Part shown: one piece after another, positions 8,848-16,636 of the stretch
Layout of the letters: each line of letters opens with the position of its first letter
Position numbering within the stretch: the first letter of the stretch is position 1
Origin: Burkholderiales bacterium
GTDB taxonomy: Bacteria; Pseudomonadota; Gammaproteobacteria; Burkholderiales; Casimicrobiaceae
Assembly (NCBI GenBank): GCA_020851235.1
Contig: JADZDD010000006.1
Coordinates: 62,001 to 126,000 of the forward strand
Direction: 5' to 3'
DNA length: 64,000 nucleotides
Program-made: the position numbers and the translations under genes
The notes under the pieces: model-generated
Databases searched by the model: none
What the model was told of the DNA's origin: nothing
The model's input: only the letters and a program-made list of their open reading frames with translations

Positions 8848-9779
8848 ACCGCCGCGAACGCTTTCTCGCGGCCGTGGAAGGTCGCGAGCCGGATCGCCCG
8901 CCGGTCACCTGCTGGGTCCATTTCCTCTCCGATCACCTGTCGGGCGAGGACACCGCCGAGCTTCATCTCAAGTTCCAGCGTGAGTACGACTGGGACGTGG
9001 TGAAGCTCATGAACGACTATCGCTACCCGATCCCGAGCGGGATGGAGCGGCTCGACAGCGCCGACGCGATGCGCCGCTTTCGCCGGCTCTCGCTCGACGA
9101 GCCGGTGTTCGCACGCCAGCTCGCGGCGATCCGCAAGCTGCGCCGCGAGCTGGGTCCCGACGTGCCGATCATCGACACGCTCTTCGACCCATACCAGCAG
9201 GTCGTGCGCAACGTCGGCTTCTCGGAGGGCGTGCACATTCCGCAGCATCGCGAAGCGGCGCTCGACATGATCGGCACCGTCTGCGACACGCTGTGCGACT
9301 ACGTGGCGGCGGCGCGCGAAGCCGGCGCCGACGGATTCTTCCTGTCGATCAATACCGCGATTCGCGAGGGATTCCCGCGCGGGGTGAGCGACGCGGTGGC
9401 CAGGGAGTTCCAGCGTCCGTTCGACCTCCGGCTCCTCGGTGCGGCCGCGGGTACGGTGCGCATCCTGCACATCCACGGTGTTGGGCTCGACCTTGCTCGC
9501 GTGCGCGACTACCCATGCGAGGTGGTGAGTCTTTCCGATCGCCTGCAGGGAAACCCGTCGCTCGCGCAGTTGCGTGCCGAGTTCGGCAAGTGCCTGATGG
9601 GCGGGATCGACGAGACGCGGATTCAGGAACGGCCGTTGCCCGACCTGCGCGCCGAGATCGACGATGCCCTCGCGCAAGCCGGCCGCAAGCACTGGATCGT
9701 CGCTCCCGGCTGCACGGTCGCCTCGTTCACCCCACAGCGAACGCTACGCTGCCTGCGCGATCACGCCGGGACGCTGTAA
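8844..9779 (+). CDS. Uroporphyrinogen decarboxylase (UroD/MtaA) superfamily protein
   Basis: A 311-residue protein of the UroD fold. It opens with MNRRERFLAAVEGREPDRPPV, the usual start for the non-haem branch of the superfamily. HIH at residues 209-211 and Cys290 fall where MtaA/CmuA-type methyltransferases carry zinc ligands (His-x-Cys/His...Cys), whereas haem-pathway HemE uses other residues. It is therefore more likely a metal-dependent methyltransferase or lyase-like catabolic enzyme than HemE. It overlaps the Bug gene by ATGA and is the last gene of this plus-strand group. No corrinoid protein is adjacent, so a methyl-transfer role is only inference. Confidence 0.8.
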   Translation: MNRRERFLAAVEGREPDRPPVTCWVHFLSDHLSGEDTAELHLKFQREYDWDVVKLMNDYRYPIPSGMERLDSADAMRRFRRLSLDEPVFARQLAAIRKLRRELGPDVPIIDTLFDPYQQVVRNVGFSEGVHIPQHREAALDMIGTVCDTLCDYVAAAREAGADGFFLSINTAIREGFPRGVSDAVAREFQRPFDLRLLGAAAGTVRILHIHGVGLDLARVRDYPCEVVSLSDRLQGNPSLAQLRAEFGKCLMGGIDETRIQERPLPDLRAEIDDALAQAGRKHWIVAPGCTVASFTPQRTLRCLRDHAGTL

Positions 9780-9794
9780 GCACGCGGGTGACCG

Positions 9795-9831
9795 GTTCCC
9801 GCGGCGCCCGGTGCAAGGGTGTCGCGGGAAC
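9795..9831. terminator. Hairpin between convergent genes
   Basis: A perfect 9-bp inverted repeat (GTTCCCGCG...CGCGGGAAC, 19-nt loop) fills the 59-bp gap between the convergent UroD-like gene and the DUF5648 gene. It could act as a bidirectional terminator. There is no T-run. Confidence 0.4.
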
Positions 9832-9838
9832 GCCGGGA

Positions 9839-10861
9839 TCAGGCCGGCGTGCAGGCGATGACGCCCGTCGGACCCGCCCCTTCGGCAAGCCAGCCGAAGG
9901 CGAGCATGATCGCGCGCACGCCGACGTCGAGGGTGTAACGGTGGTTGGGTGCGCCGCCGGCGCCGTTGTTGTACAGGCGGTACAGCGGCAGCAGTCCGGC
10001 AGGGCACAGGCCGGAGGGGGTGGGCAACACGACGCCGAACACGTCCCCTTCGAACGACCAGTCGGGATTGCCGCGCACTTTTGTGCATTCGTCGGCGAAC
10101 GGCGTGTAGAAGTGCGAGCTCTTCGGGTCGAAGGCCTGGCTGAAGAACCGGCACACCGAGACGGTGCCCGGGAGCCCGTTCGGATACGCCTTGAACGTGA
10201 ATCCGGTGCGGCGCCAGCCCTCGAAGCTGCCGTCGTCGAGCTTGCTGATCTCACCGACGATCCCCGTGATGAAATAGTGGTTCCACGCGTCGTGGACGTA
10301 TTCGACCACGCCAAGCGTCGGCGCATCCGGACCGGGGGGTGCGGCCGACGCCGAGGGCGCGACCGCGGTGGCGGTCACGACGAAGGCCTGCGGTGCGCCG
10401 ACCCCGTTGCTCGTCACGCGAACCTGCGTGCTGCGCGGACCTTCGATCCAGGGCTTGAAGGCGAGATCGACGGTGCACGAGGCGCCGCCGGCCACCACGC
10501 CGCAGGTGTGTCCGACGACGATGATTTCGAAGGGCGCATCGCTCACGATGCTCGTCACCATGACCGGCAATGCGCCGACGTTGGCGATGCGCGCCGTCGT
10601 CGGCAGGCTCGTGGTGCCGATCGTGATCGCACCGAGCGCGACCGTGGGGGGCATGGCGAGTTGACCCAGTGTCGACGGCGGCGACGTGCTCGAGCCGCAC
10701 ATGCACGCGCTCGCCGTGCCGTCCATGCACATGATCTGGCCGGTCGGTGCGCACGCGCCGCTGGGGCCGCCGTTGGCGGCGCAGCACTGCGGTTGCGCCC
10801 ATGCGGGGAGGGCGCTACCGGCAAGAACGAGTGCTGCGAGTGTCAGGATTCTGGCGAACAT
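9839..10861 (-). CDS. Secreted protein with N-terminal Ig-like region and C-terminal DUF5648 repeats
   Basis: A 340-residue exported protein of unknown function. Residues 1-22 form a signal peptide cleaved near LPAWAQ. A short Cys-rich segment follows (QCCAANGG...CMDGTASACMCGS), then an Ig-like/choice-of-anchor D type domain (~65-165; GTTSLPTTARIANVGALPVM, Cys pair) and the DUF5648-type region from ~185 to the end (HYFITG, SHFYTPFADEC, PNHRYTLDVG). The C-terminal half is paralogous to the partial gene at 1-470. The gene is divergent from the small-protein/transglycosylase pair. A role at the cell surface is inferred from the signal peptide only. Confidence 0.78.
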   Translation of the reverse strand: MFARILTLAALVLAGSALPAWAQPQCCAANGGPSGACAPTGQIMCMDGTASACMCGSSTSPPSTLGQLAMPPTVALGAITIGTTSLPTTARIANVGALPVMVTSIVSDAPFEIIVVGHTCGVVAGGASCTVDLAFKPWIEGPRSTQVRVTSNGVGAPQAFVVTATAVAPSASAAPPGPDAPTLGVVEYVHDAWNHYFITGIVGEISKLDDGSFEGWRRTGFTFKAYPNGLPGTVSVCRFFSQAFDPKSSHFYTPFADECTKVRGNPDWSFEGDVFGVVLPTPSGLCPAGLLPLYRLYNNGAGGAPNHRYTLDVGVRAIMLAFGWLAEGAGPTGVIACTPA

Positions 10862-11066
10862 GGTGATCCCCGAGGTGGGTGCGCCGGCAGGCGACGGGCC
10901 GCGCCGACGGCGTCGGTTTCATACCACGGAACGGCACGGGCGAGAAGCCACGTGCGGCGGCCCCGACCGCGCCGCGTGGCCAGCGCACGGGGCGCCCCGG
11001 TGGCCGCGATCGCGGCGGGCCGTGCGCGCTCGTCTGCTCGTGACGCGCACCTGTCGGATACATCCG

Positions 11067-11080
11067 GGGGTGTACACCCC
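11067..11080. promoter_or_regulatory. 14-bp perfect palindrome with downstream -10-like TACAAT
   Basis: GGGGTGTACACCCC is fully self-complementary. A TACAAT hexamer lies at 11090-11095, placing the palindrome across the -35 region of a plus-strand promoter whose transcript would have a ~43-nt leader before the ATG at 11145. This arrangement suits an activator or repressor site. No convincing -35 box is visible. The remaining ~280 bp of this divergent gap show nothing else recognisable. Confidence 0.4.
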
Positions 11081-11144
11081 TTGCGGACCTACAATGAGCC
11101 GCCTTGTCACCGGCCACCGCCTGCCCCGCAAGGAGATCCGCGTG

Positions 11145-11399
11145 ATGCCCGATCCCGCCTACCTCGCGCATGTCTCGAGCGCGATCCAAGCCGCGGTGCG
11201 CGAGGCGCAGGATCTCGTCGACGGCGGGGAGCTGGGGGCGCCGCTGGTGTCGATCGTGCGCCACGCACGCGAATTGCACGACATCCTCGTCGACGAACTC
11301 GCCCTGGAGTCGCGGCGTGTCGATGACTACGCCGGCGGCACGCTTGTGGCGATGGGCGAGCGCTTGCGACTGCTCGAGCAGTATCTCAGCGCGCACTGA
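11145..11399 (+). CDS. Small acidic helical protein of unknown function
   Basis: An 84-residue protein that I do not assign to a family. AAGGAG lies upstream of the ATG at 11145. The sequence is hydrophilic and predicted helical throughout (AYLAHVSSAIQAAVREAQDL and later ERLRLLEQYLSAH), with no signal peptide or Cys. The GTG proposed for the lytic transglycosylase begins 40 bases after its stop, so the two may share the promoter near 11090. It could be a small regulatory or structural partner; no function is proposed. Confidence 0.6.
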   Translation: MPDPAYLAHVSSAIQAAVREAQDLVDGGELGAPLVSIVRHARELHDILVDELALESRRVDDYAGGTLVAMGERLRLLEQYLSAH

Positions 11400-11439
11400 T
11401 GCCTCGGGGACCGCGGGAACCCGCGGGTCCGGTCACGCG

Positions 11440-12183
11440 GTGTTGCCACGCCTGCTCGGGACGTTGGCGCTCGTGGCCGTCGCTGCGACGGCGGCGACGG
11501 CGGGCCACGCCGCGGTGTGGGGCTACATCGACGCCGATGGCAGGGCGCACGTCGCGACCGAACAACTCGACGCGCGTTACCAACTCTTCTTCCGCGGCAA
11601 GACCGAAGCCGAGCTTGCCGCCGATGCGGCCGCGCGCACCGCGCCGCAACCCGATCCCGCACTGGAGGGCACGCCGATCTTCCGGCGCGTCCAAGCGCAT
11701 CCTGCCGTGCAGGCTTTCGCTCCGCTCATCGCGCGCCACGCCAAGGCGCAGGGCGTCGACGTGGCACTCGTGAAGGCGGTCGTCGCGGTCGAGTCGGCGT
11801 TCGAAGCACACGCGGTCTCGCCCCGCGGCGCCATCGGTCTCATGCAGGTCATCCCGGCGACGGCACGGCGCTACGGCATCGTCGACGACGCCAAGGGAAG
11901 CGTCGAGCAGAAGCTCCTCGATCCGGCGCTCAACATCGGAATCGGCACCCGCTACCTCAAGGATCTTCTCGTGCGCTTCAGCGGCGATGTCGCGCTGGCG
12001 CTGGCCGCGTACAACGCGGGCGAGGGGAGCGTCGAGCGTCACGGCAGCACGGTGCCACCGTATCCCGAGACGCAGGAGTTCGTGCGCCTGGCGCTCCAGT
12101 TCCATGAGTTCTACAAGCCGCCGCCACCGCCGCCGGCCCCGACGCGCATCACGATTCCGCGCCGACCCACGGCGGCGCGGTGA
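11440..12183 (+). CDS. Lytic transglycosylase with N-terminal DUF4124-like region
   Basis: A predicted 247-residue exported murein hydrolase that cleaves the glycan strand of peptidoglycan. I choose GTG 11440 because it is followed directly by a signal-peptide-like stretch (LPRLLGTLALVAVAATAATAG); no ATG in this frame gives one. Residues ~28-50 resemble DUF4124 (WGYIDADGRAHVATEQ). The SLT domain follows with catalytic Glu118 (VAVESAFEAHAVSPRGAIGL), LMQVIPATA, and ALAAYNAGEG. A Pro-rich tail (KPPPPPPAP) ends the protein. The longer open frame upstream overlaps the preceding gene in another register and is not used. The start codon remains uncertain by a few residues. Confidence 0.85.
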   Translation: MLPRLLGTLALVAVAATAATAGHAAVWGYIDADGRAHVATEQLDARYQLFFRGKTEAELAADAAARTAPQPDPALEGTPIFRRVQAHPAVQAFAPLIARHAKAQGVDVALVKAVVAVESAFEAHAVSPRGAIGLMQVIPATARRYGIVDDAKGSVEQKLLDPALNIGIGTRYLKDLLVRFSGDVALALAAYNAGEGSVERHGSTVPPYPETQEFVRLALQFHEFYKPPPPPPAPTRITIPRRPTAAR

Positions 12184-12241
12184 GTCCGCGTGACCCTCGG
12201 CGGCGCGCCGCACGGTCGGCGCATGCTATGCATCCTCGCGC

Positions 12242-15200
12242 TCATGGCGTGACGGTCAGGTCCATCACCGTGGTGTTGACGAGGCAGACGTAACACTTGC
12301 CTGCCGCGCCGGCTTCGGTGACGAGCCCGTAGAAGTTGAGGTGGGGCGCGGCGGCATTGGCGTTGCCGTAACGCGCCGTGCCGTCGCCCTGGCGACGCAG
12401 GGTTGAAGTTTGCACGGGCAGCGCGGGCCGCACGCTGAAGTTGACCCAGTTGACGTCGTTGGTGAGGACGTCGAGCGCCGGCGATCCCGTCGAGTCGACG
12501 ATGCTCGGCGCCTCGACAAAGATCCCCTGGTAGATCGTGCCGCTCGTGGTCCAGCCGTTGATGAGCGTCGTCCCCGCGACGTCGATCGCGCCGTTCGCGC
12601 GCAGCACGAATCCGCCGGGGAAGACGAAGTCGCGGCTCGCACCCCCATCGAGGGTCAGGGTACCGGCGGCTTGAATGATGATCTGGCCGCCGCCGTAGCC
12701 CGGATCGGGGACGCCGGCGGACCGCACTTCGTTCGGCAATACCGGGCGATTGTTCGCGGGCAGCGTCGAACCGGCGGGCCACACCGACGGCATCGAGAGC
12801 ACGGCATTGCCGTTGACCATGAGGTTGTAGACCTGCGGCGATGTCCCGTACCCGGCGATGGCGACGGTCACGGTCTTGCCGCTCGCCGGATGGAGTTGCA
12901 AGCCGTTGGCGAGGAAGTGCGCACCATTGACGGGATTGTGGAGATTGCCAAAGGTCGTGAAGGTCGTGGCGTTGGCACGCAAGAGCCCGTCGCCCGTCAC
13001 CTTTGCCGCCTTGAGCGCAAGCGTCGAGCCGCCGTGCAGGACGCCGCGATTGACGAGCGGCGAGCCGGTGGCGATGTCGGCGCCCAGCGTGTCGACGGTG
13101 AGCCCCGACGGCGTCTCGATGCGCCCGCCGGGGACGAGCGTCATCCCGGGCGGGCTTTTCACGATCAGCGTCGGCGGTGGCGCGCCGTTACCCTGGATGG
13201 CGACGATCGACCCCGCGACTTCGGCGAGTTCACTGCTCACGTTGACGAGCAGCACGGTCTGACCGGGCGCGCCGGAGCGAATGCGAAGCGTATTGCCCGG
13301 CCCCACCGAGAGCCCTGCGAAGTCGATGCGGGCGACCGAGCCGGCGGTCCCGGGTGTCGTGCCGAGTTCGATGTCGACGTTGCGCGTCGGATTCGACAGG
13401 TGCGTGCCGTCGAACTGCGCGCCGATCACGTTGAGCGCACCGTACGGGTGGGTGATCACCGTCGCCGAGGCCGGCATCGCCGTGGCGGCGGCTTCGTTGT
13501 CGACGATCGTCACGGTCGTGGTCGCGTTCGCGCCGGGCAGCGCACCGGTGATGCCGGTGAGGTTCACCAGGAAGGTCTTGTCCGGCTCCGACCCGACGTC
13601 GTCGAGGATGGGGATCGTGATGACGCGTGGCGAGGCATCCTGCGCGCTCCAGGTGAGCGTGCCGCTCGTCGACGTGAACTCGCCCCCCGTCGTCGTGCCG
13701 TGCGCCGTGGCGTACATCGCTACCGCCGGCGCCGTGGCATCGCCGATGCGCGTGACGGTCACGGTCACGCTGCCGGCGTTCTCGTTCACCGCGTAGTCCG
13801 CGGCCGCGAACTGGATCGTGTTGCCGATGCCGGGGAGCGATTTCACCTGCGCGAACGGCAGGCTCGACGACGGCTGGTACTGCCCGCTGCCGTTGTAGCG
13901 GGCGACGATCGTGAAGGCGCCGCCGGCAAGGGGTGACACGCACTGCGCGATACGGGGCGTGACGCCGGTGTTGACGGTGACGTTGCTGCAGCCCCCGATC
14001 GGAGTGCCGTTGGCGGTGAACGTGACCGTGCCGCCTGGTACCGGTGTCGCGGCGTTCACGCTCGCCGTGAACGTGATCGCTCCGGTCGCGGGCGCGGGGT
14101 TGCCCGACGACGTCAGCGTCACCGTCGTCGCCATCGGCGTGGTCGGCGCGTTGATCACCTGCGCGAGCGGCGCACTCGTCGAGGTGGCATTCGCGGCATC
14201 ACCGCCGTAGCGCGCGGTGAGCGAATGGTTGCCGGCAGCGAGGGCCGTCGTCGTGCAGGTGGCATCGCGCACGTTGCCCGCGCCGGTGAGGGCGACGGCA
14301 GCACAGGTCGCAATCGTCGTGCCGCCGGTGCGGAAGGCCACCGTGCCGGATGGCGTGGCGCCGCTCACCGTCGCCGTCAACGTCACCGGCTGCCCGACGC
14401 CGACCGGATTCGCCGAGCTTGCAAGCGTGGTCGTCGTCGCTGTTGCCGCCGCGGCATTGACCGTCTGCGTCAGTTGCGGACTCGCCGAGGCGAGATTCGC
14501 CGCGTCTCCCGCATACTGCGCGACGATGCCGTGGGTGCCCTTGGCGAGCGACGACGTCGTGCACGCCGCGGAGCGCGTGTTGCCGCTGCCGGCGAGCGCG
14601 ACGGCGCTGCACCCGGCGATCGTGCTGGCACCATCCTTGAACGCGACCGTGCCGGTGGGAGCGCTGCCTGCGACGGTGGCGGTGAAGGTGACGCTTTGCC
14701 CCAGCGTCGACGGATTGGTCCCGCTCGCGAGCGTCGTCGTCGTCGCGGTTGCAGGCGAACCCCCCGTGCTGACCTGGACGTCGATCGAGGTCGAACTCGC
14801 GGCGATGACGCTGATCGTGATCGCGTTGAGGGTATCGGTGAAGCTCTTGCCGTTGAGCAGCGTCCCGTCGTCGAACGACGATGGCGTGGCGCGCGTCATG
14901 TCGAGGAACTGCGTGTCGTCGGACATGCTGTCGCAGCCGCTGCACTGGTTCTCGAACGGATACGCAAGGCGGATCTGCGCGCCGAGATTGGGCAGGCTTG
15001 ACAGCGCGGAGTCGAAGCCGATCGGCTGGCGGAACTCGATCCAGTACGTGCGCGTCGTCCCGCTGGGTGCGACTTGCACGGCGTAGCGCGACTTGCCCGG
15101 CAGCTCGATCGGATAGAGCGTGTAGGTCGCGGTGCCGCTCGTGTGCGTCGCGACCGTCCCTCCGGCGAAGTAACCGAGCCGCGCCTTTTGCACCGCGTTG

Positions 15201-16465
15201 AAGTGCATGCTGCGCTTGTTGCCCATGACATCGAACGGGTCACCGTATTCGGCGACGGTGCAGCCGGAGGAGGCGACGACGTCGGAGCCGCAATTGAGGC
15301 TCCCGGCGTGGTAGAGGCCGAAGTTGTGGCCGATCTCGTGGCCGACGGCGAGCAGGCTCGCCGTTCCCTTGGTGTAGGCGAGCGGATAGCCGATGTAGCC
15401 CAAGCCCAGCCAACTGCACGGCAGCGCATCGACGACGTAGAGCTGGCCACCGTGGGCGTTGGGGTTGAAGCCGGCAGCGGTGGCTGCCGCCTCGCCGTTG
15501 CTTTCGATCGAGGCGAGCACCGCGTTGAGTTCGGCGTTGGTGCCGCAGGCCGTGGGACGCGCCTGCGTTGCCTGCAGCCAGGCGCCCGAGGCATTCGCGA
15601 CGACGCCGGTGAGCAGTTGCGCCCCGTACGAGACCTCGGCGTAGTAGTCGGCAGCACTGTTGGTGCCGCTGCCCAGGACCGCATTGCCGATCGCCGCGAT
15701 CGACCAGCTCCCGGGGTCGGGGTTGTACGTCCACGGCGCCGCACCGTTGGTCGGATACTTGAGCGGAAAGACCGTATAACCCTGCGTGAGCGCGGCGACG
15801 TCACCGCTTCGCGCGAACGCGGCCACCGGCGACGTCGGTGCCGCGGTGATCTCGATCGTATCCACGGCGATGTAGCCGCGGGCATCGGTGGCGCCCGACA
15901 CGATCGCGGTCGCGCCGTTGTCGATCGCATCAGGTGGGCGGCCGAGATCGACGACGTTCTGCTCGCCCGTCGCCGCGCGCAGGCTGTAACCGTAGTCGTC
16001 GGTGCCGTCGGGGTAATCGACGTGAAAGACACGCAGCGTCCCGGCGAGCGAGCGGCGCGGGCCGGAGGCAGGGCGTTCCGCCGCGCCGGTCGCCCCCTCC
16101 ATCCGAAGCTCCTGGGCTTCGAGGCGATGCTGGTGGAGGCGGCCCGTGGCGACCACGCGGGTGCCATCGGCGGGAATGGTCGTACTCGCGAGGCGCACGC
16201 GCCGTCCGTCGTCGAGCCGCAGTTGCGGATAGTGATAGGTGCGCCCCGTCGTGCGGTCGACGACGGTCAGCGTTTCGACGCGGCCTGCGTACTGCGGCGC
16301 CGGCGCGCCGGGGGTTGCCGCCGCCGGGGTCGCGGCGGTCTCGCCGACATGCGCGACGAGCGGCGTGGTGGCGCCGCTCGCGACGGTGGCGAGCGCCGCC
16401 AGGAGCGCGATGCGAACACGCGCGCCGTGGGAAGCATCGGGGTGGGGCAAGGCTCTTCGCTGCAT
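12242..16465 (-). CDS. Large secreted metzincin protease with three Ig-like repeats and a Calx-beta domain
   Basis: A predicted 1407-residue exported protein. The ATG at 16465 has AGAGG upstream and begins a signal peptide (hydrophobic IALLAALATVASG). The catalytic domain (~215-560) has the zinc motif HEIGHNFGLYH (His376, Glu377, His380, His386) of the HExxHxxGxxH metzincin type, with several Cys. Three Ig-like repeats follow at ~571-672, ~673-776 and ~777-880, each with a T/V-rich start, a GTVxF core and a Cys pair. A Calx-beta domain spans ~888-991 (VNENAGSVTVTVTR...VTIVDNE). The last ~400 residues are beta-rich, with a Cys pair near the end (CYVC). It is probably a surface or extracellular protease; the substrate is unknown. 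It is convergent with the lytic transglycosylase. Confidence 0.85.
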   Translation of the reverse strand: MQRRALPHPDASHGARVRIALLAALATVASGATTPLVAHVGETAATPAAATPGAPAPQYAGRVETLTVVDRTTGRTYHYPQLRLDDGRRVRLASTTIPADGTRVVATGRLHQHRLEAQELRMEGATGAAERPASGPRRSLAGTLRVFHVDYPDGTDDYGYSLRAATGEQNVVDLGRPPDAIDNGATAIVSGATDARGYIAVDTIEITAAPTSPVAAFARSGDVAALTQGYTVFPLKYPTNGAAPWTYNPDPGSWSIAAIGNAVLGSGTNSAADYYAEVSYGAQLLTGVVANASGAWLQATQARPTACGTNAELNAVLASIESNGEAAATAAGFNPNAHGGQLYVVDALPCSWLGLGYIGYPLAYTKGTASLLAVGHEIGHNFGLYHAGSLNCGSDVVASSGCTVAEYGDPFDVMGNKRSMHFNAVQKARLGYFAGGTVATHTSGTATYTLYPIELPGKSRYAVQVAPSGTTRTYWIEFRQPIGFDSALSSLPNLGAQIRLAYPFENQCSGCDSMSDDTQFLDMTRATPSSFDDGTLLNGKSFTDTLNAITISVIAASSTSIDVQVSTGGSPATATTTTLASGTNPSTLGQSVTFTATVAGSAPTGTVAFKDGASTIAGCSAVALAGSGNTRSAACTTSSLAKGTHGIVAQYAGDAANLASASPQLTQTVNAAAATATTTTLASSANPVGVGQPVTLTATVSGATPSGTVAFRTGGTTIATCAAVALTGAGNVRDATCTTTALAAGNHSLTARYGGDAANATSTSAPLAQVINAPTTPMATTVTLTSSGNPAPATGAITFTASVNAATPVPGGTVTFTANGTPIGGCSNVTVNTGVTPRIAQCVSPLAGGAFTIVARYNGSGQYQPSSSLPFAQVKSLPGIGNTIQFAAADYAVNENAGSVTVTVTRIGDATAPAVAMYATAHGTTTGGEFTSTSGTLTWSAQDASPRVITIPILDDVGSEPDKTFLVNLTGITGALPGANATTTVTIVDNEAAATAMPASATVITHPYGALNVIGAQFDGTHLSNPTRNVDIELGTTPGTAGSVARIDFAGLSVGPGNTLRIRSGAPGQTVLLVNVSSELAEVAGSIVAIQGNGAPPPTLIVKSPPGMTLVPGGRIETPSGLTVDTLGADIATGSPLVNRGVLHGGSTLALKAAKVTGDGLLRANATTFTTFGNLHNPVNGAHFLANGLQLHPASGKTVTVAIAGYGTSPQVYNLMVNGNAVLSMPSVWPAGSTLPANNRPVLPNEVRSAGVPDPGYGGGQIIIQAAGTLTLDGGASRDFVFPGGFVLRANGAIDVAGTTLINGWTTSGTIYQGIFVEAPSIVDSTGSPALDVLTNDVNWVNFSVRPALPVQTSTLRRQGDGTARYGNANAAAPHLNFYGLVTEAGAAGKCYVCLVNTTVMDLTVTP

Positions 16466-16636
16466 GGGCCGACCTCTCACTCGTCTGGCGCGGCGTCCGG
16501 CAGGCGGCGCACCGCGTATCCGGCCGCGTTGGCCGGGCGCTTGGGTGCATCCCGTCCGCGCAATGTGGCAAGCCTATGCCAAATGCATAAATCGGACCAG
16601 CTTCTGATGCTTCGTCGACTTCGGGATAATCCCCCC

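Noticed and set aside
12410..13936. 508-codon plus-strand frame opposite the metalloprotease
   Set aside because: Low-complexity Arg/Asp/Gly sequence; the minus-strand protein has clear Ig-like and Calx-beta repeats here.
15074..16636. In-frame extension of the phospholipase D gene over 1.5 kb upstream
   Set aside because: It lies opposite the metalloprotease coding sequence and is non-conserved; the family homology begins after 16637.
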